From Natrialba sp. SSL1 (lineage in GTDB: Archaea > Halobacteriota > Halobacteria > Halobacteriales > Natrialbaceae), in assembly GCF_001861355.1 (NCBI RefSeq), contig NZ_MASN01000029.1, positions 62,001 through 126,000 of the forward strand: DNA of 64,000 bases. The letters are read 5' to 3'. A program made the translations under genes and the position numbers. The notes under the pieces were generated by a model. That model did not search any database. It worked only from the letters and a program-made list of their open reading frames with translations, and had not been told where the DNA came from. Shown one piece after another: positions 17,212-26,200 of this stretch (the first letter of the stretch is position 1; the number at the start of each line of letters is the position of its first letter).

Positions 17212-17652
17212 ATGACCGACCTCATGGAAACCCTCGTCGAGAACCGAGAGATGGTCCAGCCGAACCACGCCAACATGCTCGACTCCGCCCACGGTGGCAA
17301 CGTGATGAAGTGGATGGACGAAGTCGGCGCGATGTCGGCGATGCGATTTTCCGGGGAGACCTGCGTGACGGCTCGCGTCAACCAGATGAATTTCGAACGA
17401 CCGATCTCCGTCGGCGATACGGCCTATATTACGGCCTACGTCTACGATTCCGGCGAATCCAGCGTCCGCGTTCGACTCGTCACCGAGCGCGAGGACCTCC
17501 GAACGCGCGAACGCGAGAAGACGACCGAATCCTACTTCGTCTACGTCGCAATCGACGAGAACAACAAACCGACGAGCGTTCCCGAACTCACCGTCAGCAC
17601 CGACGAGGGCAAACGACTCCGGAAAACGGCACTCGACGGCGAGCGCGACTGA
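17212..17652 (+). CDS. Acyl-CoA thioesterase, hotdog fold
   Basis: 146 aa from ATG 17212. The hotdog signature HANMLDSAHGGNVMKWMDEVGAMSA contains the family Asn/Gly/Asp, followed by FERPISVGDTAYITAYV. This matches the YciA/BFIT-type acyl-CoA thioesterases that release CoA from medium or long acyl-CoA. The C-terminus has the extra STDEGKRLRKTALDG helix. It lies alone, divergent from the TraB gene and convergent with the LD-carboxypeptidase gene (7-base gap). Confidence 0.87.
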   Translation: MTDLMETLVENREMVQPNHANMLDSAHGGNVMKWMDEVGAMSAMRFSGETCVTARVNQMNFERPISVGDTAYITAYVYDSGESSVRVRLVTEREDLRTREREKTTESYFVYVAIDENNKPTSVPELTVSTDEGKRLRKTALDGERD

Positions 17653-17659
17653 GAGGCTC

Positions 17660-18748
17660 TCACCCCTCTTCGAACCGAATTGTCTCTTCCTGCGGATCGA
17701 TCTCGACCCAGCCACCGATCGGAATCGGCGTCGTCGGCCACGTATGCCCGAAGTCGACGTTGGTAACGACCGGTGCATCCGGGTTGTACCGCGCGAACAC
17801 GTCCTCGATCACCTGTCGCTGTTGGCTGCGATAGGCCTCGCGTTCGTCGACCGGCCAGTCCTCGAGATGCGTCCGTGCTGGCGGCCGTCCGACAAGCGCG
17901 CCGGCGAACCGCTCGAGTACCCCGCGCTCGCCGAGCGCCCGGAGGACGCCCGCGACCCAGTCGGCGTCCGGCAGTTCCTCGGACGTCTCGAGTGCGAGCA
18001 CGGTGCCATCGAGGGCGGCGTCGTCCGGGAGGTACCGGTCGACGATGAACTGCTGGTCGAGAATTTCGAGACAGCCACCCCAGAGACGCCCCGAGACGGG
18101 GTCGTCGCCGCCGGCCCACTGCCACCCCGGATTGGGTTCGGTTCCGCGGGGCTCCTCGAGTTGCTCCGGCGTCGCCCAGTCGCCGGGTTCGTCCGTGAAC
18201 GCTGCGGCAGGGCGGAGCTCACCGAGAGAGTCATCGAAGAACGCGCGTTCAGTGAACTCGATCGTGTGCTCGAACATGTGCCCGTCCATCGCGAGTTCGG
18301 TCATCACGCACGGGCCGTAGTAGGAGACGATGCCGAGGTTCCACAGGTAGAGCGCGAGATTCGTGTTGTCGCTGTAGCCGTAGAACCGGGTCGGATTAGC
18401 CCGGAGGACGTCCGGATCGAGGTGTTTCAGCATCCGGATCTGATCGTTGCCGCCGATGACGGCGATAACACCCGTTATTTCGGGATCTTCGAACGCGTCC
18501 ATCACGTCCTGTGCCCGCTCTTCGGGATTCTCGAGCAGATACTCGGCGTCACGTGTCGCCGTCGGATACTCGACTGGTTCGAGGTCGAACACCTCACGCA
18601 GGCGCTCGAGTCCCAGGTCGTACACCTCGCCGAAGTCGGTGCGCCGGTTCGACGCCGGCGCGATAACTGCGATTCGATCACCGCGCTCGAGTGGTGGCGG
18701 CGTGAGGAACGTGTCTGGCCGTCCGTTCTGTTCCATCTCCGAGTCCAT
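17660..18748 (-). CDS. S66 family LD-carboxypeptidase-like protein (MccF type)
   Basis: 362 aa. S66 serine peptidase landmarks are GDRIAVIAPAS at the N-terminus, VIAVIGGNDQIRMLKHLD, the nucleophile Ser in FYGYSDNTNLALYLW, and WGGCLEILDQQF. A late FGHTWP supplies the His. Haloarchaea lack murein, so the substrate is not peptidoglycan. MccF relatives cleave aminoacyl-nucleotide antibiotics such as microcin C, and detoxification of a peptide-nucleotide is a fair guess. No signal peptide, so it is cytoplasmic. Confidence 0.83.
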   Translation of the reverse strand: MDSEMEQNGRPDTFLTPPPLERGDRIAVIAPASNRRTDFGEVYDLGLERLREVFDLEPVEYPTATRDAEYLLENPEERAQDVMDAFEDPEITGVIAVIGGNDQIRMLKHLDPDVLRANPTRFYGYSDNTNLALYLWNLGIVSYYGPCVMTELAMDGHMFEHTIEFTERAFFDDSLGELRPAAAFTDEPGDWATPEQLEEPRGTEPNPGWQWAGGDDPVSGRLWGGCLEILDQQFIVDRYLPDDAALDGTVLALETSEELPDADWVAGVLRALGERGVLERFAGALVGRPPARTHLEDWPVDEREAYRSQQRQVIEDVFARYNPDAPVVTNVDFGHTWPTTPIPIGGWVEIDPQEETIRFEEG

Positions 18749-18912
18749 ACCACGTGACTGACCAGTTGGTTGTAAAACTCTTTCCCAGGTGTGAGACAGT
18801 CAGTCAGCCAGTTATTCACCGTCCCGTTCCGGCCTCGCGCCATCCGGTTCTCACGACACAGCGAGATCAGCAGTCGAGAAGTGATTTCAAAACAGCGATC
18901 GCAGAACAGTAG

Positions 18913-19698
18913 CTAAAGCAGCGACCCAACATCACCGAGCGACTCGAGTACGTGGTCCGGCGTGAGGTCACCCGTCGCCTCCTCGACAGCGGCCCGATCC
19001 GTAACCCCCGTCAGCACTGCAGCGGTCGTCATCCCAGCCCGATTCCCGAGCGCGATGTCCGTATCGAGTCTGTCGCCGACGACGAGCGTTCGCCTGGGAT
19101 CGCTCTCGAGTCGCTCGAGTGCAGTCTCCGCGGCGACCGCGGAGGGCTTGCCGAGAATCGCATCGGGTTCGCGGCCGGCGACGGCCTCCATCGCGGCCAG
19201 GATCGAGCCCGAACCGGGCATCGAACCGCCGTCGACGGGAATCGTCACGTCGGGATCAGTGCCGTAGAACGGCGTCCCGTTCTCGAGTGCCTGCAGAGAC
19301 TCCCACAGCATTCCGAAGGAGAACGACTTGTCGAACGAACCGAGGACGACCTCGGCTTCGTCGGGGTCCGTGGTGACGGTTATCCCTGCCGTTGTGAGGA
19401 TGGACTCGAGTGCATCCGAGCCGACGAGATACACCGTCTCGTCGGGATGGGTGTCGGCGAGGTAGGAGGCGGAGAGGGTTGCGGACGTGAGGATTCTGGT
19501 CGGGTCGACATCGATGCCGTGCGGTTCGAGGCGGTCGCCGTAGTGGTCGGTGCCGGTCGTGGGGTTGTTCGAGACGAGGAGTCGATCACAGCCGGCGCGC
19601 TCGAGGGCACGAACGCCCTGGTCTGCACCGGGGATAAGCGCCCCACCGCGGACGATCGTGCCGTCGACGTCGAGAATCGCGGCCTCGTAGTCGGTCAT
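18913..19698 (-). CDS. HAD-IIA family sugar phosphatase (NagD-like)
   Basis: 261 aa. HAD motifs are ILDVDGTIVRGG (motif I, the two Asp residues), LLVSNNPTTG (motif II), a conserved Lys in ILGKPS, and VVGDRLDTDIALGNRAGM (motif III/IV). The large C2-type cap between motifs II and III marks the NagD/p-nitrophenyl-phosphatase subgroup. Substrates in the family are sugar phosphates or nucleotides. The gene stands alone; 164 bases upstream of the LD-carboxypeptidase on the far side hold nothing recognisable. Confidence 0.85.
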   Translation of the reverse strand: MTDYEAAILDVDGTIVRGGALIPGADQGVRALERAGCDRLLVSNNPTTGTDHYGDRLEPHGIDVDPTRILTSATLSASYLADTHPDETVYLVGSDALESILTTAGITVTTDPDEAEVVLGSFDKSFSFGMLWESLQALENGTPFYGTDPDVTIPVDGGSMPGSGSILAAMEAVAGREPDAILGKPSAVAAETALERLESDPRRTLVVGDRLDTDIALGNRAGMTTAAVLTGVTDRAAVEEATGDLTPDHVLESLGDVGSLL

Positions 19699-19791
19699 TG
19701 ACCGGAGAGAGGGGCGAAGCGTGGTTCAGTGTTTGGATCGGTGAGTCGTATCGCGGCCGCAAGGCGGGAGTGACCGCCTGACACAGGTCGG

Positions 19792-20202
19792 CTACGAGCG
19801 CTCGAGCGAAAGTTCGGAGGTTTCGACATCCGCTTCGTCGGCGCGTTCGTTGGCGTCGATCAGCTGATCGAGTTGACGTTCGAACTCCGCTTCGGTGAGT
19901 TCGCCGGCGGCGTAGCGTCGCTGGAGCGTCGTCACCGGATCCGTCTCGCCCTCGGCTGCTGTAGTCGCTGTTGCTGTGTCTCGTTCGGCGGCTTCCCGTT
20001 CGCGTTTGCGCTCTTTTTCTTTCGAGCGCTCCATGAGATACCAGACGAGCACCACGCTGAGCACGAGCAGCGCCGTGATGGCGAGCGCGTACAGCGGTCC
20101 GGCGAACAGCAGCGCGGCGATGATGATGATGTCGGCCAGCACGAACTTGATCGCGAAGATCTCGGTGAGGCTGTAGTCCCGTCCCCCGTCGTCGCTGCCC
20201 AT
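19792..20202 (-). CDS. Small membrane protein with C-terminal SHOCT domain
   Basis: 136 aa. Two closely spaced hydrophobic segments (about 14-55) are followed by a basic-acidic helix (MERSKEKERKREREAAERD). A short C-terminal domain, TTLQRRYAAGELTEAEFERQLDQL, is the SHOCT motif (short C-terminal oligomerisation) common in haloarchaeal membrane proteins. It probably forms oligomers at the cytoplasmic face. Its exact job is unknown. Confidence 0.78.
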   Translation of the reverse strand: MGSDDGGRDYSLTEIFAIKFVLADIIIIAALLFAGPLYALAITALLVLSVVLVWYLMERSKEKERKREREAAERDTATATTAAEGETDPVTTLQRRYAAGELTEAEFERQLDQLIDANERADEADVETSELSLERS

Positions 20203-20399
20203 ATTCGTGTGTCCGTGTCAGGCCGAATAACTGTACGGGTACGACTGCGCCGAGTCGGAACGCCACTGTGCCGATCCACAATTCCACTGCGACGGGACGG
20301 AACTCTACTGCGACACATCGAACAGCCACCGCGCGCGAAGTCACCGCAGTACGCAGCACGACCGATGGTATTTACCCACCAGCGGCCCGAGCATCTCCC

Positions 20400-20870
20400 A
20401 TGACACTCGAGGTCGACACGCCAGCACCGCCGACGCTCGACTTCGTCGATCCGAACGAGTACGAGGATGCGACGATCAGCGCGAGCGGCACGGAAGAGAT
20501 CGATTATCGACGGGAAGAGCTACAGGAGTTCCTCGAAACCGGCGCGTGGGAGGAAGCCTTCGAGGAGTGGCGCGCCGACACCGATCTCGAGGAGCGCGAG
20601 TTCAGTATCGCGCGCGACCTCGATCTCTTCGCCGACTTTGACTTTTTCTGGGACGATTTCGCAGACCGGGTCGGGTATCACGCTCCCGGAATCCCGGAGG
20701 ACTGGCAGGCGCGGGAGTACCACCCCGAACTCGACACGTGGGGGACGGTTTCGGCCATCAACGCCGAACTAACGGAGTTCGGTCAGATCGTCTCGGTAAT
20801 TCTGAAAGAGGAGTACATCGACTGGGAAGCGGAGTACGAGCCGCCGGAGGATCTGCCGGACTTCGACTGA
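20400..20870 (+). CDS. Acidic conserved hypothetical protein
   Basis: 156 aa from ATG 20400, picked because a GTATTTAC element lies about 30 bases upstream. Very acidic and aromatic-rich, with a block reading DLDLFADFDFFWDDFADRVG and a C-terminus EYEPPEDLPDFD. It has no membrane segment, Cys or His cluster. I do not recognise the family. It is divergent from the SHOCT-domain gene and converges on a small zinc-finger gene with a 26-base gap. Confidence 0.62.
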   Translation: MTLEVDTPAPPTLDFVDPNEYEDATISASGTEEIDYRREELQEFLETGAWEEAFEEWRADTDLEEREFSIARDLDLFADFDFFWDDFADRVGYHAPGIPEDWQAREYHPELDTWGTVSAINAELTEFGQIVSVILKEEYIDWEAEYEPPEDLPDFD

Positions 20871-20896
20871 AAGTATAGGAGTCGGCACAACCCGAC

Positions 20897-21076
20897 TTAG
20901 CCTGCCCACTCACCTACCACATCGTCGCCGATATTCTCGCGCCAGAACTCGAACTCCGCCTCGCAGGTCGCGCTCTCGTGGATGTGGTCGACGAACCCAG
21001 CGCCAGGTGAGGCGAGTTCGTCGCCGCAGAACGGACACGCGATGGGATCGGTCCAATCGGTCGTAGTCACTGCCAT
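20897..21076 (-). CDS. 59-aa zinc-finger protein of haloarchaeal type
   Basis: 59 aa from ATG 21076. It shows CPFCGDELASPGAGFVDHIHESATC, a CxxC followed by H/H/C that suits a single zinc site, and a conserved C-terminal FEFWRENIGDDVVGEW. This is a small family widely seen in haloarchaea (I believe DUF7501, not checked). A TTTATATG element lies upstream (about 21103-21110, minus strand). The longer frame further upstream has unlikely composition and overlaps the promoter. Role unknown; DNA, RNA or protein binding is possible. Confidence 0.75.
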   Translation of the reverse strand: MAVTTTDWTDPIACPFCGDELASPGAGFVDHIHESATCEAEFEFWRENIGDDVVGEWAG

Positions 21077-21244
21077 GTGTGCCACCAAATATAATGAACT
21101 TTCATATAAAACCTGCCTGCTAGGGCACCAAACTGGTCGCAAGAATACTAGCCCCTTATACGGATTTTGCCCAGGTTGGGTCCGTCCGCTGCCGCGACCG
21201 GTGCATTCTCGTCGCCGGCCCGACCTACAGCGAATACGTACTGT

Positions 21245-22474
21245 ATGTCGGTTATGAAGAGGGTCCGGCGGCTCACACACTTTGACGTGCTCCTGGTAAC
21301 CGCCGGAATCTGGTTTCTGGCGAAGTTCCTACGGTACGTCTTCCCGCCGCTCTTCGGCTCGTTTCAGGAGACCTACGCCGTCTCGAACGCCGCCCTCGGC
21401 GCTGCGTTCACCGGTTTCATGCTGGTCTACGCCGCAATGCAGTTTCCCTCCGGCATGCTCGCTGACCGCCTCGGCTCGGTCACCGTCATCACGGCGGGCG
21501 TCACCGTCGCCGCCGCTGCCGCGTTCGCCCTCGTCGTCGACTCGTCGTTCGCGGTGCTCGTGGTCGCGATGCTCGTCATGGGCGCGGGCACCGGTGCGCA
21601 CAAAACCGTCGCAGTCCGGCTGCTCGCCCACGCCTATCCCGCCCGGACGGGGCGCGCACTCGGCATCCTCGACACGTTCGGGACCTTCGGCGGCGTCATC
21701 GCCCCCTGGGCCGTCGTGCTCGCGGCAGGGGTTCCGTTCGCACTCGGCGCGAGTTGGCGCGTGATCTTCCTCGCCGCGGGTGTCGTCGGCCTCGCGCTCG
21801 CTGTCCTGTTCTGGGTACGCGTGCCACAACGAGTCCCAACTGAGACGGAGGGCGACGGAACCAGCGGCGTCGACCTCGACGAACTCCGCCGGTACGCCGC
21901 GCTCTTTCGTGACTGGCGATTTTCGGCGTTCGCGCTCCTGACGGTGCTATTCGCGTTCACCTACAACGGACTCGTCGCGTTCGCGCCGCTGTACCTCACC
22001 GACGAGGCTGGACTCACGGCGGCGACCGCAAGCGTCCTCTACAGCGGGCTCTTCCTCGCGAGTCTGGTCCAGCTGGTCACCGGCGACCTGAGCGACCGGA
22101 TCGGCCGGCTCCCAATCATCACCGCGATGCTCGGTCTCGCAGCCCTCTCGCTCGTCGCGTTCGTCTCGCTGACTGACATCGCCGGCCCGGTCGTGCTCGG
22201 CGTCGCTCTCATCGCGGCCGGTATCGGCTCCCACGGCTTTCGTCCCGTCAGGGGCGCGTACCTGATGTCCGCGATTCCCGACGACCTGGCCGCCGGTGGG
22301 CTCGGCGTCGTCCGCACGCTCCTGATGGGGGCGGGAGCGATCGCACCCGCGATCATCGGCGCGATGTCCGAAACTGTCGGCTTTCGCCTCGCCTTCTGGC
22401 TACTCGCCGCCGCCGTATTCGGTGCGACGTTCCTCGCTTCCCTCCTCTGGGTCACCGACGAAGACGGAGCGTGA
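21245..22474 (+). CDS. Major facilitator superfamily transporter
   Basis: 409 aa with 12 predicted membrane helices. It has the MFS loop motif GMLADRLGSVTVITAG between helices 2 and 3 and a matching TGDLSDRIGRLPIIT in the second half. The SNAALGAAFTGFMLVYAAMQFPSG start of helix 2 resembles nitrate/sugar-phosphate-like or drug exporters, but substrate cannot be read. ATG 21245 is preferred, and a second in-frame ATG at 21254 is possible. The spacer to the divergent zinc-finger gene contains TATA elements for both directions (TTATACGG near 21155 for this one). Confidence 0.85.
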   Translation: MSVMKRVRRLTHFDVLLVTAGIWFLAKFLRYVFPPLFGSFQETYAVSNAALGAAFTGFMLVYAAMQFPSGMLADRLGSVTVITAGVTVAAAAAFALVVDSSFAVLVVAMLVMGAGTGAHKTVAVRLLAHAYPARTGRALGILDTFGTFGGVIAPWAVVLAAGVPFALGASWRVIFLAAGVVGLALAVLFWVRVPQRVPTETEGDGTSGVDLDELRRYAALFRDWRFSAFALLTVLFAFTYNGLVAFAPLYLTDEAGLTAATASVLYSGLFLASLVQLVTGDLSDRIGRLPIITAMLGLAALSLVAFVSLTDIAGPVVLGVALIAAGIGSHGFRPVRGAYLMSAIPDDLAAGGLGVVRTLLMGAGAIAPAIIGAMSETVGFRLAFWLLAAAVFGATFLASLLWVTDEDGA

Positions 22475-22528
22475 CGGTGCCTACCACACCATGGAAAGAG
22501 TTAACATAGAACACTGCCTAGGCCAGCT

Positions 22529-22660
22529 ATGGTGCTCGCCGAGCCACTCGAGTACGTGTGCGTCCAGTGTCGTCGCCGCGAGGCGGTCGACGACGCGCTC
22601 GTGAGTACCTGCCGGCAGTGCGGGGGCGAGATGCGAAACGTCGAGTTAGTGACCGACTGA
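22529..22660 (+). CDS. 43-aa zinc-ribbon protein (rubrerythrin-like domain)
   Basis: A 43-codon gene. It reads MVLAEPLEYVCVQCRRREAV, then DDALVSTCRQCGGEMRN. Two CxxC pairs, 17 residues apart, form a zinc ribbon of the rubredoxin/rubrerythrin type. Small proteins of this pattern are common in haloarchaea. It lies 54 bases after the MFS gene on the same strand. It probably binds a single Zn or Fe; function unknown. Confidence 0.72.
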   Translation: MVLAEPLEYVCVQCRRREAVDDALVSTCRQCGGEMRNVELVTD

Positions 22661-22844
22661 TCCCGCGTGGCGGCGGTACTCGTCGGGTTGTATGCGGACT
22701 GCGAGCGCACGCTGTCGTGGTTGTCCAGTCCGGCGAGTTGTGACCATGGCTGTAGACGTAGTCACGGATGCAGCATACAGTCGAAAACGAAGACGTGGAA
22801 TAGCCAGCCACAGCTTTTTGCGCACAATCGTTGGAGAGCTTCGC

Positions 22845-23234
22845 ATGTCGCTGTACTCGCTGGCCGACCTCGATGCAGTCGAGCCTCGGGACATCGAAGG
22901 CATCGCGCCGACACTGCTCCCGATCGGACCTGCACTCGAGTCCGAACAGTTGCGTCCGAGCGTCTGGCACTACGAGCGCGGCGAGGAGAACACGTACCAC
23001 CGCCAGGAGCAACAGGAGGAGTTCTATCTTGTACTCGAGGGGACCGTTGACGTGACCGTCGAGCGTGACGAGGAACGTGATGTCGTCACGCTCACGAAAC
23101 ACGAGTGCATGGTCGTGCCACCGGAATCCTGGCGACAGATAGCGGCGGTCGAGGAGAGTCGTGTGCTCGTCGTCGGCGCACCGAACGTTGCGGACGACGC
23201 CGTGCTGAAGGATGCGTCGGAGCCGCGGAGTTGA
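22845..23234 (+). CDS. Cupin-2 domain protein
   Basis: 129 aa from ATG 22845. A single cupin barrel: YERGEENTYHRQEQQEEFYLVLEGTVDVTV carries one His and two Glu of motif 1, and ECMVVPPESWRQIAA is motif 2, where the usual His is replaced (Trp/Arg region). The metal site may therefore be incomplete. Small cupins of this type serve as sugar isomerases, dioxygenases or binding proteins. It converges on the giant coiled-coil gene. Confidence 0.76.
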   Translation: MSLYSLADLDAVEPRDIEGIAPTLLPIGPALESEQLRPSVWHYERGEENTYHRQEQQEEFYLVLEGTVDVTVERDEERDVVTLTKHECMVVPPESWRQIAAVEESRVLVVGAPNVADDAVLKDASEPRS

Positions 23235-23271
23235 GCGGCGCTGACAGTCCAGGCGTCGATCCGTCTGTGCG

Positions 23272-26200
23272 TTAGCGGGTGAGCGCCACCGCCGCACCGA
23301 CCAGCACGAGGCCGAGCACCGCGATCACTGCGCCGATCGTTCCCGCGCCGGCTACTGAGAGGGCGACAGTCGCACCCGCGATGATGCCGGCACCGCCACC
23401 GCCGGCGAGCAGCGGACCGAGAAGCGTTTCCAGCGAGCGGCCCGTTCCTTCGTCTTGCTCGTCAGCCTCAGTCGTTTCGTCGGCTACGTTCAACTCCTCA
23501 GCCACGTCGGCCACCTCGTCTACCTCACGTTGCAGTTCCGACCGCAGCGACGCCAACTCGTCCGCCGTTACCAGCGGCTCCAGCTCCTCCTGGGTCACCT
23601 CGCCCTGCTCGTCCTCGAGTTCCCCGACCCGCTCCGCCAACTGTTCGTAGTCGGACTCGAGTACCGTCTGCTCAGCCGAAACGGAGGTCACGCGCTCGTC
23701 GATATCGTCGAGGCGCTGGTCGAGGTTTGCGACCGCTTCGGACTCCGCGAGGTCGTCGAGCCGCTCCGAAAGCGAGTCGACCGTTGCGGCCAGTGACGAG
23801 ACGGTTTCGTTGTCTGGAACGCCTTCGGGATCCGGCACGTCTTCGAGGGCCTCCGAGAGGGACTCGAGTTCGGTGTCGAGCCGGTCTACCTCAGCCGAAA
23901 CACTCGCTGTGTCGTCGGCCAGCGTCTCGATCGCTGCTGCCTGTTCGTCGATGGTTGTCGCGTGCTCGTCGACGGTCGCCGCCTGCTCGTCGATCGTCGC
24001 CTCCTGTGCAGAGAGACGCGTCTCGAGTTCGGCCGTGGTGTCGTCGACGGCAGAGACCGCTGATTCGACGCCCGCGAGCGCATCCTCGAGTTCGTCCACG
24101 TCAGCACTCGCCGTCTCAGCGGTTTCCTCGACATCCGCAGTGTGGCTCTCGACGGCGGCAACGTCGGCAGCGACGGCATCCAGTCGGTCGCCAGCGTCAC
24201 CGATCTGGTCGTCGAGCGCGTCGATGCTGGCACGCAAGTCGTCACTCTCGTTCTCGAGTGTCGCCTCGGTTTCGTCGAGTCGGTCCTCGAAGGTCGTTTC
24301 CGCTTCATCGAGACGGGTCTCGACTGTCGTTTCCGTCTCGTCGAGCTGTTCTTCCAGTCCCGTTTCTGCCTCCTCGAGTCGTGTTTCGAGATCAGACTCT
24401 ACAGAGCCGATCTGCGTTTCGAGCCCCGCTTCCGTTGACTGGAGCTGCGTTTCGAACTCCGATTCCGCTGACTCGATCCGCGAGTCGAGTTCCGACTCCG
24501 TCTCATCGAGACGGCTCTCGAGTGCATCGACGTCCTCGGCCTGCGTCGACACGGCTGCCTCCGTTTCGTCGAGTCGCGTTGTGAGTGTCTCCTCGGTTGC
24601 CTCGAGTGCATCTTCGATCGAGTCGACTGTTTCGGCTATCTCCGCAGCGTGTGTGTCGAGATCAGCTTTCACGTCCGCGACAGCTGACTCGGCAGATCCG
24701 ACGCGCTCGCTGACCGACTCGAGTTCGTCGTCGATCGTCTCGTCGACGGCATCGACGCGGGACTCGAGTGCGTCCAGTTCGGCCGCGGTCGCGGACTCGT
24801 CTGCCAGATCAGCAACAGTGTCCTCGAGAGCAGTAAGTGTCTCGCGGTCGGCCTCGAGTTCGGCCACCGTCTCGTCGAGATCGGATGCGAGGTCCGCGAG
24901 CGTCGTCTGGAGATCCGATATCTCGGCGTCTACCTCGTCGAACCGCGCGGTCGTGTGCGTCGAGTGCTCCTCGAGTCGACCCGCGAGTCCGTCGAGTCGA
25001 GTGGCTTGCGTCTCGAGTTGGGGTTCGAGTTCGTCGACCCGTGCGTCGGTCTCCGCAACAGTGGTAATCGCGTCCGCGCGGTCCGAAACGGTCTGCGAGA
25101 GGTCGGCAAGCCTGGCTTCGGCCTGCTCGAGTTCCTGTGCTACGCTCGCGAGGTCGTCCGTCCGAGCGGTCTCCTCGCGGATTGTGTCGAGGGTGGACTC
25201 GAGTGCGTCGAGGTCGTCGGCGAGCGCTTGAATTTCCTCGTCGCGATTGGCGAGACGGTCGAACAGGTGGTCGATGGCGTCGTTCGCACGGTCGTCTGTG
25301 GCTGGCTGTGTCTGTGCGTCGAGGTCGGCGGCGATGGCTGCGGCACTGTCACCGCCATCGTTGCCACTCGGACTGCTGGCGTCGCCGTTCGCTGGCTCCG
25401 ATGTCGTCGCCGAACCACCGTCGAGATCCCCATCCCCGTCGAACGAGAGCGTATCCGCCTCCTCGCTGCCCGTTCCTGACGCAGACTCGTCCCAGACGAT
25501 CTCCTCGTAGGCATCGACATCATCTTCGGCAGCGGCGAGTGCGCCTCTCGCGGCGCTCGCCTCGGGCTCTGGCGCGCGTCGGACGCCCCGAATCGAGATC
25601 GGGAGCCCCGCCGAATCGAATCGGCCACCGAGGAGGAACTCGAGTCCCTCGACCGCGCCCGAGCCGGCGACTGCGATTGGGACGGCAACGCCGCGCTGAA
25701 GATCGGCGGCCGCGGCCTGCTCGCCGAGGGCGTCGGCCAGTTCGGCGACGAGGTCGTCGTACGCTGCGGCGAGGGCGCGCTCGATCGGTCCGGTTGCGGC
25801 GTCGGGGTCGAGTTCGAACTCTGTGAGCACGCTGCGAACCTGTGCGCGCTCGTGGCCGGTTTCGCCAGCCGCCTGAGCGACGATCCAGTCGGTGCCGCGG
25901 GCGATGGAGAACGCGAGGACCGGCACGCCGTAGTAGGCGAGCGCGACGCTCGTGGTCTGTGCACCGAGGCAGATGCCGACGCCGGTGTAGTTGTCGCCGG
26001 CGAACTGATCGTAGACGACGGCGAAGCCCTGGCTAACTGGTGTAGGTGACTGTGAGTCGCTGTCTTCACTCGTTGCGGTCTCCGTCAACTCGTCGAGCAC
26101 CGAGGCAACCGTCTTGCGATGTGCCCCAGTCGGCGCGTCGGCGTCGACGACTGTCCCAGGCGTCGTGTAGGAGAGTGCCGTCGGCGAGACATCGTCAGGA

